Assembly (NCBI RefSeq): GCF_000737595.1
Contig: NZ_CP006271.1
Span: forward strand, 1,612,001-1,676,000
Source of the DNA: Synechococcus sp. KORDI-52
Lineage (GTDB): Bacteria; Cyanobacteriota; Cyanobacteriia; PCC-6307; Cyanobiaceae
Length of the DNA stretch: 64,000 nucleotides
Reading direction: 5' to 3'
Part shown: positions 17,123-25,703 of the stretch, piece after piece
Layout of the letters: the number at the start of each line of letters is the position of its first letter
How positions within the stretch are numbered: position 1 is the stretch's first letter
The notes under the pieces: generated by a model
Database searches by the model: none
Told to the model about the DNA's origin: nothing
The model's input: only the letters and a program-made list of their open reading frames with translations
Position numbers and translations under genes: made by a program

Positions 17123-17272
17123 ATGAACAGCGACCAGCGTCTCAGCTATCTGCACTTGATGAACAAGGCCGCTGAATCTGAAGACCGACAGAGTTACTTT
17201 TACTACCTGAAGCTTGCTGAGGAAACACTGCAACGCCAGGATCCCGAAGTGCTCTGGAAGCCAGTGGGCTGA
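17123..17272 (+). CDS. small helical protein
   Basis: A 49-residue frame starting ATG 17123: it begins MNSDQRLSYLHLMNKAAESE and continues with a Tyr-rich helix and LAEETLQRQDPEVLWKPVG. It looks like a soluble helical hairpin. Its stop lies one base from the stop of the convergent gene at 17274. The 106 bases upstream contain an inverted repeat ACAATCTT (17002-17009) and AAGATTGT (17043-17050) and a possible 19-codon leader frame at 17037-17096. Confidence 0.55.
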   Translation: MNSDQRLSYLHLMNKAAESEDRQSYFYYLKLAEETLQRQDPEVLWKPVG

Positions 17273-17273
17273 T

Positions 17274-17528
17274 TCAACGAATCACGTTGGCCTTGAAAAA
17301 ACCCATTCCAAGGCCAAATGATGATTTTTTATCGCGATGAAGCGTGACCGCGATATCGAAATCGAGCAGATCCGATTGTTCGATGTCTTCACGCTTCAGG
17401 TTGTGGACGTTGTCGGCCTCGAAGCGATCAATGATGACATCGCGATTGGTCTGCAGGTACGCCACGATCTGTTGCAGCACGTGGTCGCGCCAGGCCTCAC
17501 TGGCTTCGTTGCCGACGGGCTCGGTCAT
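17274..17528 (-). CDS. conserved hypothetical protein
   Basis: An 84-residue soluble protein, helical N-terminal half (WRDHVLQQIVAYLQTNRDVI) and a C-terminal half with DFDIAVTLHRDKKSS and a GLGMGFFKANV strand. It reads as a real small domain, but I cannot name it. It converges on the 49-residue gene with one base between stops. Confidence 0.6.
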   Translation of the reverse strand: MTEPVGNEASEAWRDHVLQQIVAYLQTNRDVIIDRFEADNVHNLKREDIEQSDLLDFDIAVTLHRDKKSSFGLGMGFFKANVIR

Positions 17529-17546
17529 GGCGGCTGGGAGTTCTGC

Positions 17547-17960
17547 CTACAGATTGAACCCGAACCTGCCGTTGACGTGAAGGCCGTGGGGGTGGGAATA
17601 GACCGGTGGGCCTACCCAAGGTGATGGTGCGACAACCGGGGCATGGCTTCGGTATCTGTTTTCGATGACTCTCCGGTTCCCCATGCCATGGGGGTAGGCG
17701 TAGACCCGTGGACCGATCCAGGGTGATGGTGCGAGCACCACCCTTCTGGGAACCGGCGTATACACCGATTCATAGCGTCGGTAACTGTTTTCAATGGCTC
17801 TCCTGTAGCCCTGTCTGTATCCCTTGTCATAGGCCTTCTTCTTCTTGCGGGAATGGTGATGCTGGTGGTGATCGTCATGGGCCTGACTTTCGGGAGCCAG
17901 GCCGATTCCGGCCACAGCGACAAACAGTGCAGCAGTGCCGAGACGTTGAGCGAGGGACAT
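17547..17960 (-). CDS. exported His/Tyr/Pro-rich repeat protein
   Basis: A 137-residue protein with a signal peptide ending near APESQA, then a His cluster (HDDHHQHHH) and a Lys cluster, followed by an internal duplication: VLAPSPWIGPRVYAYPHGMG and VVAPSPWVGPPVYSHPHGLH, each preceded by RRxIENxYR. The His cluster could bind metal; the aromatic/Pro repeats recall structural envelope proteins. It has no known family. It ends 18 bases from the gene at 17274 on the same strand. Confidence 0.6.
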   Translation of the reverse strand: MSLAQRLGTAALFVAVAGIGLAPESQAHDDHHQHHHSRKKKKAYDKGYRQGYRRAIENSYRRYESVYTPVPRRVVLAPSPWIGPRVYAYPHGMGNRRVIENRYRSHAPVVAPSPWVGPPVYSHPHGLHVNGRFGFNL

Positions 17961-18061
17961 GGATGATCAATGGACTGGGATCAACGTATTCCGGTTGGAC
18001 CGGTGAACCATGTCTGCTTCCCGTTCAAATATGACCGGATGCTGCCTGGCACCCGTCTGCC

Positions 18062-18154
18062 TTATTTCGTTTCTGTGTTTTGTTCGAGCACAAAGCGAAG
18101 CGCCCACAGGCCGGCATAGGAGCCAGTGAGAACGAGGAGGATCAGAATCAACAC
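18062..18154 (-). CDS. possible 30-residue membrane peptide
   Basis: From GTG 18154 a single transmembrane helix (VLILILLVLTGSYAGLWALR) is followed by a polar tail FVLEQNTETK. There is no ATG and no clear ribosome binding site; the frame opens after a stop nine codons before the GTG. The clean helix-plus-tail makeup favours a real peptide, but support is thin. Confidence 0.3.
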   Translation of the reverse strand: MLILILLVLTGSYAGLWALRFVLEQNTETK

Positions 18155-18210
18155 GACACATTCCCATCCAGGCCAATCGTTCTAACCGACGTTTGGCTTC
18201 AGCTGGGCCA

Positions 18211-18759
18211 TCAGATGGTCCAGTAGCCGTACCAGTCAGGGTGTTCTGGAGCCTCGTCATGTTGGGCGTCGGCAATCAGTTTCAGATGCCATTGGCCATT
18301 GCCATGAATCGGCAGCAGATCATCCAGCGCACGGTCCATCTCGACCCTGTGAAGATCATCCTTATGCACCTGTTCCTGTCCCTGAAGCCAACGCTGGCGT
18401 GCACGGGCTTTGGCCGATGCTGACGAACGGGCCACGATCACTCCGAACGCGTGCTGTTCCGCCATCGTTGTCGGGTCATAGGCCCCAAGGTTGACAAACC
18501 AGAGACGTGGCCCATCAGCAGCATTGGCTGGTTGCTCCGGTTGTTCAACAACCTCAATGCGGTACCCATCGCTGCGGTCGATGCAGCGGTAGCTGTCGAT
18601 ATGCAGGCCACGGCGAAGGCCGATCCATTCCTGGCGCAGTGCCGGCAGTGTGGCCTCGATGCTCTCTCCCACAACCCAACGCACATCGTGTTGCTCGACA
18701 TGGCAGCCCGAGCAACGCCCCCCCAGCACCACCAGGAACAGCTTTAGGGCGCTGCTCAT
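18211..18759 (-). CDS. DUF1543 family protein
   Basis: A 182-residue protein. Its opening LFLVVLGGRCSGCHVEQHDV and the following WVVGESIEATLPALRQEW are typical of DUF1543, a family of unknown function in marine and other bacteria. There is no signal peptide; the N-terminal hydrophobic strand belongs to the fold. Its start overlaps the stop of the upstream gene by four bases (ATGA), so the two form a coupled pair. Confidence 0.8.
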   Translation of the reverse strand: MSSALKLFLVVLGGRCSGCHVEQHDVRWVVGESIEATLPALRQEWIGLRRGLHIDSYRCIDRSDGYRIEVVEQPEQPANAADGPRLWFVNLGAYDPTTMAEQHAFGVIVARSSASAKARARQRWLQGQEQVHKDDLHRVEMDRALDDLLPIHGNGQWHLKLIADAQHDEAPEHPDWYGYWTI

Positions 18760-19139
18760 CGCTGTGCCGTTGACGTGTTGTCGGCATGGGCGACGACGGC
18801 GCGGCAGTGAGCGATGAACTCTTCGACATTCATGGATCCCTTGGATTCCATGGTCTGGAGACTCAGGATCTCAACGTTGGCGATGCCGTCGTTGTCGACG
18901 TGGCAGACCGTCGGATCTCGGCAGTCATCCAGATGTCGACCGTTCAAGGGCAGCCCGTCATACGGATCGGTTCCGTCACACCGGTGGAAAGCCCCGTGGA
19001 TGGCCTCCATCGCCTCTTTGACTTGAAAGGTGGCTCCTCGCTTCTTGGCCCGCTTGGTGATCGTCACTGCTGAACGGTTCAGCAGTCGCTTGTACGTGTC
19101 AACATCCATCTCCAGCCAGCTGGGTGGCGCGACAGTCAT
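18756..19139 (-). CDS. conserved hypothetical protein (HNH-like cysteine/histidine pattern)
   Basis: A 127-residue protein from ATG 19139 (132 from 19154). A segment DPYDGLPLNGRHLDDCRDP with flanking CHVDN suggests a small metal-binding or HNH-like region, but the catalytic pattern is not complete. It is coupled by ATGA to the DUF1543 gene. Function unknown. Confidence 0.6.
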   Translation of the reverse strand: MTVAPPSWLEMDVDTYKRLLNRSAVTITKRAKKRGATFQVKEAMEAIHGAFHRCDGTDPYDGLPLNGRHLDDCRDPTVCHVDNDGIANVEILSLQTMESKGSMNVEEFIAHCRAVVAHADNTSTAQR

Positions 19140-19178
19140 CGCAGTGCTTCCCATGCAACCCTCCGCTGCTTCATCTGC

Positions 19179-19379
19179 TCAGACGTTGTTCAGCCAGGCC
19201 ACAAACAACCGCCGGATCTCCGCTTCGTTGGTGACGCGCTCGCTCAGAGAGGCCGTCACGGCACCAGGGTGCTCTCGCTGAACGATCTGCTCCGCTTCAT
19301 AGGCATCTGCCGCTTCAACGGGCCTGAACCCAGCACCAACGCCTTCTGGTGTGCAATAAAAGACGGGATAACGGCTCAT
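19179..19379 (-). CDS. small conserved hypothetical protein
   Basis: A 66-residue protein from ATG 19379 (MSRYPVFYCTPEGVGAGFRP), with a mixed alpha/beta pattern and a C-terminal helix (EAEIRRLFVAWLNNV). Longer reading to 19409 is possible. No family recognised. It lies 40 bases before the coupled pair at 18211-19139 on the same strand. Confidence 0.55.
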   Translation of the reverse strand: MSRYPVFYCTPEGVGAGFRPVEAADAYEAEQIVQREHPGAVTASLSERVTNEAEIRRLFVAWLNNV

Positions 19380-19481
19380 CAGTTGGTTGCAATGTCCAAC
19401 CGATAGCAACGGTTGTGCGTTCGAGGGAAGGATGCATGGCCACGGCCTGAGCCAGGTCGTGGCCGATGTTCACGGGTGATC

Positions 19482-19682
19482 TCAGCGCGTCAGCAGCCAA
19501 ACGGCCAAACCGCCACAAGCAAAGCCTTTGATGAACTGCAACCAGGTGAGGCCGTAGGTGTCCAGCGAGAGTGTTCTCATCATCCAATTCAGAACTTCTT
19601 TGTGTTTCCGAATCAGGGGTGAGCTGTTGGCCGTGTTGAGTTGTGGAACTTGCTTGAGTCTGATCTCTGCGAGCTTGGCCAC
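19482..19682 (-). CDS. small protein with C-terminal membrane segment
   Basis: A 66-residue protein with a polar, basic N-terminal half (MAKLAEIRLKQVPQL) and a C-terminal hydrophobic stretch WLQFIKGFACGGLAVWLLTR, a likely membrane anchor. It is read from ATG 19682. The family is unknown. Confidence 0.5.
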   Translation of the reverse strand: MAKLAEIRLKQVPQLNTANSSPLIRKHKEVLNWMMRTLSLDTYGLTWLQFIKGFACGGLAVWLLTR

Positions 19683-20222
19683 CTTCGTTCATGTTCGCGA
19701 CTGAGATTTTACGGGGTCTGAGTGCTTGAGATCACACTTGCTTTCAACCTCGAGATCATCTGTTTGGCGATTGGATCGCGCTACCAGATCAACACTCTTT
19801 TCAGATGGCTTCGTTTCTCAGGCGTTGAACCGCTCTAGAACGAACTCAATGCTCACCCTGTTGAGATTGTGGATTGATGCACATCGTCTTTCTTTCGGCA
19901 GAACGATTCGGGTCACCACGTAGGCGCAAGGCAACAGCCGGAGCTCGGTCCATGACCGCCAGTCCCAGCAAAGTACTAACGCGGGCAAGACCAGCTTCTG
20001 ACAGTCATTCCTGGTGATTGATCTCAGGAGTGAGTTCTGGTCTGGTTGTTATGGCTCATCCATGGAGCCTTCTGCTGTGCTGTCGGCCTTGAGCATGCTC
20101 CTCTGGCAGAGGCGAGACCCGGACACTAGGTCTGTGATTCAAATCACATTCAACCAAGATCTGTCTCACACTTCGCACACGGCAATCGGGCAATCATTTG
20201 TTTGTTCGTTCCCACCCAAACA
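19683..20222. other. 540-base gap without a supported gene
   Basis: Only chance frames are present on either strand. I see no strong hairpin, repeat or RNA gene. It marks the left edge of the accessory region. Confidence 0.4.
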
Positions 20223-20606
20223 ATGTCTTACCTGTTTGAGTCCTTGCACAAAGGGCTTCTTGGAGGAATAACCGCTACAGCATTAGTTCATGGCGTAGCG
20301 ATTGCCCACCCTTATCCAGGACCGCACCCGCATCTCCAGCAAACAAAGTCAGCTGCTTTCCTGCGCGACTGTGGCTTTCAGACACCAGCCTCCGTTCAGT
20401 CGGTGAGCAGGGAATGTCCCAATATTGAACAAGGTTTATTGGGAACTGGTTCTTCGGTGCACATACTCAATACTGTTCAACGTCATCTGTCTGGGCAGAG
20501 AGGGATTTGGTACGAGGTACGCATCGTCCAAAACCGGGCACGAGGTGGGGCCTCAGTCAATGCACACAGCGGCATGATTGGTTGGCTTCGGGCTAATAAA
20601 TTCTGA
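20223..20606 (+). CDS. exported SH3-like hypothetical protein
   Basis: A 127-residue protein from ATG 20223. After a weak signal peptide ending near VAIAHP it has two cysteines and a C-terminal segment (VHILNTVQRHL, then WYEVRIV and GMIGWLRANKF) with the strand order of a bacterial SH3 domain, often a cell wall-binding unit. The role is otherwise unknown. The frame could start at 20202. Confidence 0.6.
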   Translation: MSYLFESLHKGLLGGITATALVHGVAIAHPYPGPHPHLQQTKSAAFLRDCGFQTPASVQSVSRECPNIEQGLLGTGSSVHILNTVQRHLSGQRGIWYEVRIVQNRARGGASVNAHSGMIGWLRANKF

Positions 20607-21090
20607 GGGCAGATCAAATCGAGCCGGATTGGGGTCATGATCCGTTGTCATATCATCCACACACCCGCCAGGTTCCATCACCTCGTGTGTGTGTGATCAG
20701 GGAGGGCAGCTTCACGTCCCTATGCACTGAAGACCACGACGTGTCGGACGAACAGAGACCAAACAGACAGCGGATGCTCCGAAGGGTCAGCTCCTGACGA
20801 GGTTTCTGAGGATCAGGTCGAGTTGACCCCGTCATCGTTCAAGCCTATCGACATCACTGATGCTGCTCTCTGCTGTTGCTTCCGATGTGTTCACCTCCTG
20901 TGACGACGGCGATACCTGTCGAACGACAAGGGGAGAATCGTTGCGGCTGGCCTGGATCATGACACCAGTTTCAGGTGGCAAAGCGCCAAACAAGTTCCTG
21001 CTGCAGCGGGCAGGGATCATCTGAACCGGATGTGGCCCATAGCCATTACGAGATAATCCTGGAGTACGACTAGCAATTGCCTCGGACAAG
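20607..21090. other. 484-base gap without a supported gene
   Basis: A run of CA/GT dinucleotides around 20654-20695 forms a possible weak hairpin (CACACAC against GTGTGTG), perhaps ending the upstream gene. The frames at 20653-20835 and 20832-21227 on the minus strand do not look like protein. Confidence 0.35.
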
Positions 21091-21546
21091 ATGATCCGTA
21101 CCACACTTACCGCAGCCGCTATTGCCATCAGTGGCCTGTCTGCAGTCAGCGCCAAACCTGCAGAGATCTCCCCCACAAACCTCATTAATGGTGAAACACC
21201 ACCAGGGAAAGTCGCTGGACTTGTCAATATTACGAAGCTAATTGACGTCGTCAGGCCAGATGGACTGCAATTGCTTGTTGGCAGAGGTACAAGGCTTCCT
21301 GGAACCAGAGTTGCTATTCACATCCATGAATTTGGGGGGTTTACCTGCATTATCTCGGGCGAGATAACAGACTTTGTTGAGGGGAAAGAAGATGTTAAGT
21401 ATGGTCCGGGTGAGTGTTATTACATGCCACCAAATACTCCGATGTCTGCCGCAAATCTTGGAGACGAGCCAGTCGTACTCATTGATTCCTTTGTGGTGAC
21501 ACCTGGTCAGCCCGTCATTACAAAGATTGAATCTGGCTTGAACTAG
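21091..21546 (+). CDS. exported cupin-domain protein
   Basis: A 151-residue protein with a Sec signal peptide (cut near SAVSAKPAE) and a single cupin barrel: GTRLPGTRVAIHIHEFGGFT is motif 1 with two His and the later PGECYYMPPNTPMSAAN is motif 2. Motif 2 lacks the usual His and has Pro-Asn instead. The substrate is unknown. An inverted repeat that may end transcription follows 22 bases after its stop. Confidence 0.75.
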   Translation: MIRTTLTAAAIAISGLSAVSAKPAEISPTNLINGETPPGKVAGLVNITKLIDVVRPDGLQLLVGRGTRLPGTRVAIHIHEFGGFTCIISGEITDFVEGKEDVKYGPGECYYMPPNTPMSAANLGDEPVVLIDSFVVTPGQPVITKIESGLN

Positions 21547-21567
21547 AAACACTCATCAATTTCACCA

Positions 21568-21594
21568 CTTCACTGGAAACAATATCCAGTGAAG
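21568..21594 (+). terminator. hairpin, probable terminator
   Basis: A perfect nine-base stem CTTCACTGG / CCAGTGAAG with a nine-base AT-rich loop lies just after the cupin gene. No T-run follows, so it may be a weak terminator or an mRNA-stabilising structure. Confidence 0.5.
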
Positions 21595-21911
21595 CAGGTC
21601 AGTAGGGGCTTTCCGTCATCAAGCACATGACAGCCCCCAGGCGCTTCCTTCGGGTGGTTGCAGTAGGGCTGGCTCCCGAAAGCTGAAAGCACTCCTGGCC
21701 GTTTTTCCTAACGCATGGCTGCACACACATGCACTGCCCTGCGAAAGCATTGCGTCACTGCGAACCATTGATACTGACATCTTCAAGCGCCTGCTGCGTT
21801 GGGTCGTGCATGAATTTTGAGAAGCAGCGCTAACTGAATTTCTCCTTGACAGGCTTTATTTTTTAGCGATGGCATTATGTATGCATCTCATAGAGTTCAT
21901 TGTTGAGTTGC
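21595..21911. other. gap without a supported gene
   Basis: Apart from a GC-rich patch with several short inverted repeats around 21610-21705, I see nothing here. It lies between the stops of the convergent cupin and Cys-rich genes. Confidence 0.35.
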
Positions 21912-22970
21912 TTAACGCTCACAGTTGTCGCCGCTATTGCATGGATAAATGGCGTATCCCTTCCCAACCAGTTCGGGTGTAGCACTGTTATTAATCATCC
22001 ACTTGTCCAGCCTTAGCACGTATTTATCGCCACTCTCAAGGAAGAGTCCAGCGAAATATATTTCAATAAAGGGCGGCCAGCCACCTGTGCCGCCTGGTTC
22101 GTTATCGGCATAGCACTTCCACCCGTTTGTTACTCCGTAAGAATCCATGCTGGGTGATGTGAAGTTGGTATTTGGCATCGAAGAGTCTGCCTCACATACC
22201 CAGGGGAAGAGGGCAAACGTGAAGGCGTGTTTGACACCATCAACATTTTTGTAAGGGTTTTTTCCGTTGTTGATTGAGCGAATACTGTTGCAAACATCAG
22301 GATTCCAGGGGCGAGCCATGCTGGCTCCTGCTCCGCAAATTTTCCCGGTTTCAATGTCATCTCCAACGTTGTACCATCCAGCCCAATACTTCATACGGCC
22401 GAATGTTGTTCCTGAGTTTGGATGGGTGAAGGTGCAGTGATTTCTGCCGTGGGGGCCTTTTCCGCAACCTGGTTGTGACGGACTTCCATCAAATCGCTCG
22501 ATGTATTTGATGTCACCTAAGCAGTCAGGTTGAATTCCGGCTCCATCGCAGTTGTGAAACACCCAATAATCAGTCCGACTACCCGCAGGAAAGCTTGCCC
22601 ATGTTCTTGCACCCATCTGCCATTGAGCACCTGCAATGATGTCTTCGTAGGGTCCACCACCACATGGGTTGGGTGTGTTGTGGTCGAGATTGAATTGAAA
22701 GGGACGATAGGTGAATGGGCTACAGCTGATGTCTTTTTTGCCTTCTCCACCTCCACCGCAATAGTTGGTTAATTTCGTCACAGGACCGCTGGGGTAGGGA
22801 ACCTTGGCCCAACAGAAACCTTGTCCGAGTCCACTCGTCAATATGGGCTTAGATGCTTGAAAATTTAATCGTTCTGTTGCTGCAGGTTGCTGTTGAGACG
22901 CTGTTGTTGAGAAGGGAGCGACAGGCGTTAATCCAGCAATCAGGAGAGTCAGTAACATGTTTTGGTTCAC
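21912..22970 (-). CDS. exported Cys-rich protein of unknown function
   Basis: A 352-residue protein with a short signal peptide (MNQNMLLTLLIAGLTPVAP) and a mature part rich in Gly, Trp, Tyr, Asn and Cys. About 16 cysteines, many in short loops such as NYCGGGGEG, PCGGGPYED and PCNSGDNCER, suggest a disulphide-stabilised extracellular fold. GAQWQMGARTWASFPAG and a DYWVFHNC segment look like a beta-sandwich or lectin-like core, but I recognise no family. The low-GC, Asn-rich makeup and isolated position suggest acquisition by transfer. Confidence 0.75.
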   Translation of the reverse strand: MNQNMLLTLLIAGLTPVAPFSTTASQQQPAATERLNFQASKPILTSGLGQGFCWAKVPYPSGPVTKLTNYCGGGGEGKKDISCSPFTYRPFQFNLDHNTPNPCGGGPYEDIIAGAQWQMGARTWASFPAGSRTDYWVFHNCDGAGIQPDCLGDIKYIERFDGSPSQPGCGKGPHGRNHCTFTHPNSGTTFGRMKYWAGWYNVGDDIETGKICGAGASMARPWNPDVCNSIRSINNGKNPYKNVDGVKHAFTFALFPWVCEADSSMPNTNFTSPSMDSYGVTNGWKCYADNEPGGTGGWPPFIEIYFAGLFLESGDKYVLRLDKWMINNSATPELVGKGYAIYPCNSGDNCER

Positions 22971-23338
22971 TGATATTTAGTAGGCTAGTAACGACCGAGC
23001 ATTTCGGTCTCGACGAGGTCACAATTCGATATAGGGATAAATCTCAACTCTCCCCTGGTTTATGTTTGACCATTCACGCAATGACACGGGTCACTCAGTT
23101 GTGTTTGGATCAGACTATTTTAATGGGGTTGTGAATGAACGAGTTTCACCAGCAACCAAAATGGTAGATGAACCGTTCATGAGGAACGTGGGCGGCTCCG
23201 TTGAAATCTCATGCTGCTGAAGTGTGGAATACTTCCTCCAGGCACAACCGAAGAGGGATGTGATGGCATACATGAGACTGCATATTCGTGTCTACAATCT
23301 CAACAAACTCTGAGACGTCCCTGCACAGTTCAGTGAAG
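22971..23338. other. gap without a supported gene
   Basis: The upstream region of the Cys-rich gene has a short hairpin GACCGA/TCGGTC near 22996-23012. A rightward frame at 22853-23134 is an unlikely shadow. Nothing else is evident. Confidence 0.35.
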
Positions 23339-23566
23339 TCAATCGCTGTCCACTAGTTCGAGGTCATTGATCAGGTCGCTCAGGTGTTCCAGGCATGGGT
23401 AGGTGTTGATCTTCTCAGGGGTGAACAGAGCATCGAGTTGCTGATGCACATCCCATAGAGCCTCTATCTGTCGGCGGTGGTCATTGGTTGTGAATGCTGT
23501 GTTGATCGACAGGCACGTAATGCAGCCTGTCGATGAAGCATTTCGAGGTGCCCAAAATGTGGGCAA
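23339..23566 (-). CDS. small acidic helical protein
   Basis: Up to 75 residues. The convincing part starts near LSINTAFTTNDHRRQIEALW and continues with DVHQQLDALF, LEHLSDLINDLELVDSD, an acidic helical protein. The first 18 residues look unnatural, so an internal TTG start is likely. The family is unknown. Confidence 0.45.
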   Translation of the reverse strand: MPTFWAPRNASSTGCITCLSINTAFTTNDHRRQIEALWDVHQQLDALFTPEKINTYPCLEHLSDLINDLELVDSD

Positions 23567-23692
23567 AAATCCTGAATGCCCAACAAAAAGAAAAAATACA
23601 CTTCAACGATCCCACCTTGCTGATACGTCTAACAATTGGAGCAGCTCAAAATATTCACAACTTAGAGAGGTTTAGCAAGGCAGAAATATGAG

Positions 23693-24796
23693 TCAAACCT
23701 CGTCTGGTACAGGATTAACAACTGGGTCAAGAGTAAATGCACGTTTTTCGTCAAAACGAACACTTCGAGTCAACTTTGATGGTTGCCCTGTTATGTCTAG
23801 GAGTGTGGGTCGATCATCAGCATATGAATGCCAGGGAATCGTCAGCTCAGGGCCGAATGATCCATCTTCAGGGCTTGGTTGGCCCACGTCAGCTTGACTC
23901 AAGTCGATTGGATTGGTTCGAGGTCCTGTGTAGATGCCGCTTTCACCATCTGGATCGGTTGGGCAGACTCTCTCTTGGCAGGACTCGCTAGAAGAATCAT
24001 TAGTTTGATTTTCCTGTGGATCTAGATGCTCTGAAGTCCCAGTTGATTGTCGATCCTCAATGTATTCTTCCGTCAATTCCATCATCACTCCAAAAGTTCC
24101 ACAAGCTGCCCGCAACAGCGGGGGAGTGAATGGCCAAAGAGTGCACGATGTCATCATGCCTTGAATAACATCAACTCCATCAGATGGTGTGAAGCCATCG
24201 TCTGATCCGGTTGGGCTTGTGTTGTGTTGATCGGCAATTGAACCTCCAATTTTTCTTCAAAGATCTGATTCGGAAGATCCTTGATTATTGTCGATTCCTG
24301 TCACTAAATCAATCCCGGAAAGACTCACGCCGGAAAAATCAGATACCCCTTTTGTTCCCGAGTCTTGGATTTGACCAGAAGGCGATCTATTCAGGACATC
24401 AAAGAAATCTTGTTAACTTTCTTCGAATGAATCGCTGGGATCAGCGGGTCCATCCGAGGTCGCGCCGGAGAATCCTGCTATATTTTGCTTGGCATGCGTA
24501 TGGAGATCAGCAGAAAAATTGCCAACCTTATTGAGAAACTTAGACATTCCTTCAAGATCACGATATTGATCAAAGCTAGCTTCAATCAGATTGTTCATAG
24601 AAGCATTATTTTTAGGGTCATATAAGGTGCCAAACGGATTATCTAGAGTAGAGGTTGCGACAGCAGAGGATGAACTCCAACTACAATTTGACTGGAATCC
24701 ATAGACAAACTGAAGTGTTGAGACATTTCCAATGTCTATTTATGAATGCTCCCCTTCAAGAAAAGAACGATGGTCGATAGCTTCTGTATCAAGCAT
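23693..24796 (-). pseudogene. single-frame gene broken by three in-frame stops
   Basis: From ATG 24796 (preceded by CGGAG at usable spacing and an upstream stop) one frame runs 368 codons to TGA 23693-23695. It is interrupted by TAA 24740-24742 (codon 19), TAA 24413-24415 (codon 128) and TGA 24257-24259 (codon 180), with no frameshift. The flanking residues on both sides of each stop look like one protein: acidic, Ser/Gly/Asp-rich, with a Pro-rich C-terminus. Each stop is one C-to-T change from Gln or Arg. The product is unrecognised. Most likely it is a recently decayed gene; stop readthrough is a remote alternative. Confidence 0.6.
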
Positions 24797-24944
24797 GATT
24801 CAATCTCCGAATTGAATGGTATTTCGAGGGGTATTTCCCTCCGATGCTTACACCATCTCTGATTTCTACCTTGAATTTGTTGACCTGCCTCATGCAGGTC
24901 TGTGACGTTGGTCACTGCGGCGTCACGGCTCCTATTCGGAAGCA

Positions 24945-25145
24945 GTGTTCCTTCACGTCAAAGCAGGCATGACTTTGGTCGTCACTGACACGGATGGCGC
25001 TTGGCGTATGGCTGATGTGATCTGGGTCGATGACGGTGCCAGGAACCCCAAAATCCCAACGTTGTTCCAGGTGGCTGATGTCGATAGCGGCGTCATCAAC
25101 TGGGTCAACGCTGACCTCGTGACCCATATCTGTCCGAGGGTCTGA
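24945..25145 (+). CDS. DUF3104 family protein (second copy)
   Basis: A 66-residue protein from GTG 24945. VKAGMTL, WRMADVIWVDDGARNPKIPT and LFQVADVDSGVINWV match the copy at 2713-2976 nearly residue for residue. It lacks that copy's first 20 or so residues; the frame upstream closes at a stop 14 codons before the GTG, so this copy is N-terminally shorter and may be truncated. Function unknown. Confidence 0.8.
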   Translation: MFLHVKAGMTLVVTDTDGAWRMADVIWVDDGARNPKIPTLFQVADVDSGVINWVNADLVTHICPRV

Positions 25146-25204
25146 TTTAAACGCTATCCTCGTATCAAATGACGTGCCCAGGGCCTGAAAACGTCGTTAG
25201 CGTA

Positions 25205-25354
25205 ATGGTTATGAAACTTCCTAATCCTGTCTACGTAGGCGGCGGCATCATCGTCGCGGTCATGTTCCTGGCTGTTTTCGTTGGCGGTGCCAACGCTGGT
25301 GACTGCCCTCGCAGCCAGTCAGCTGAAGCACCAGCTGCAAAGGGCAATTACTGA
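25205..25354 (+). CDS. small exported or membrane peptide
   Basis: A 49-residue protein from ATG 25205 (ATG 25211 also possible). It has a single hydrophobic segment (VGGGIIVAVMFLAVFVGGANA), which may be a cleavable signal, followed by a short polar tail with one Cys. The stop falls at the exact left edge of the 349-base duplication. Confidence 0.5.
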   Translation: MVMKLPNPVYVGGGIIVAVMFLAVFVGGANAGDCPRSQSAEAPAAKGNY

Positions 25355-25703
25355 GGCTGAACGCCTTTGTTGGCTGGGCGGACTCCATCAGATCGATGCC
25401 AGCTGACAACAAACGACTGCGCTGAATCAGCCGACCTGCAGCCTCTTCAATTGATTAGAGGCTCACCCCCAGTTGCCAGGCCAAGAGCCTGTCTTGCTCT
25501 GCTTCGGAGAGGAAGGGATCCAGGCAGTGCAGCAGATGTTCAGTAACCGCTGGTTCTCCAAGATCTTGAATGCCCCCCAGCCGCCAACGCTTGAAGGTGT
25601 CAGGTTCATTGGCCTGTAGCGCTGTAACCAATTCCCCCATCAGGAACAGGGCAGTCGGGTGTCGGTGGTCATGGCTCATGCGTGACTGAAATGAGTGTTC
25701 CCC
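25355..25703. repeat. 349-bp direct repeat, copy 1
   Basis: This segment is repeated at 28651-29000 in the same orientation with many point differences and a one-base indel. It carries the intact small gene at 25455-25679. Flanking sequence on both sides differs between copies, so the duplicated unit is well defined. Confidence 0.85.
25455..25679 (-). CDS. small conserved hypothetical protein (intact copy)
   Basis: A 74-residue helical protein from ATG 25679, with LFLMGELVTALQANEPDTFK and LLHCLDPFLSEAEQDRLLAW. It has no known domain. The paralogous copy at 28751-28969 has two premature stops. A one-base difference near the start shifts the first codons, so the two copies have different N-termini. 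Confidence 0.6.
   Translation of the reverse strand: MSHDHRHPTALFLMGELVTALQANEPDTFKRWRLGGIQDLGEPAVTEHLLHCLDPFLSEAEQDRLLAWQLGVSL

Noticed and set aside
24211-24534. Rightward 107-residue frame
   Set aside because: Opposite-strand shadow of the broken leftward gene at 23693-24796.
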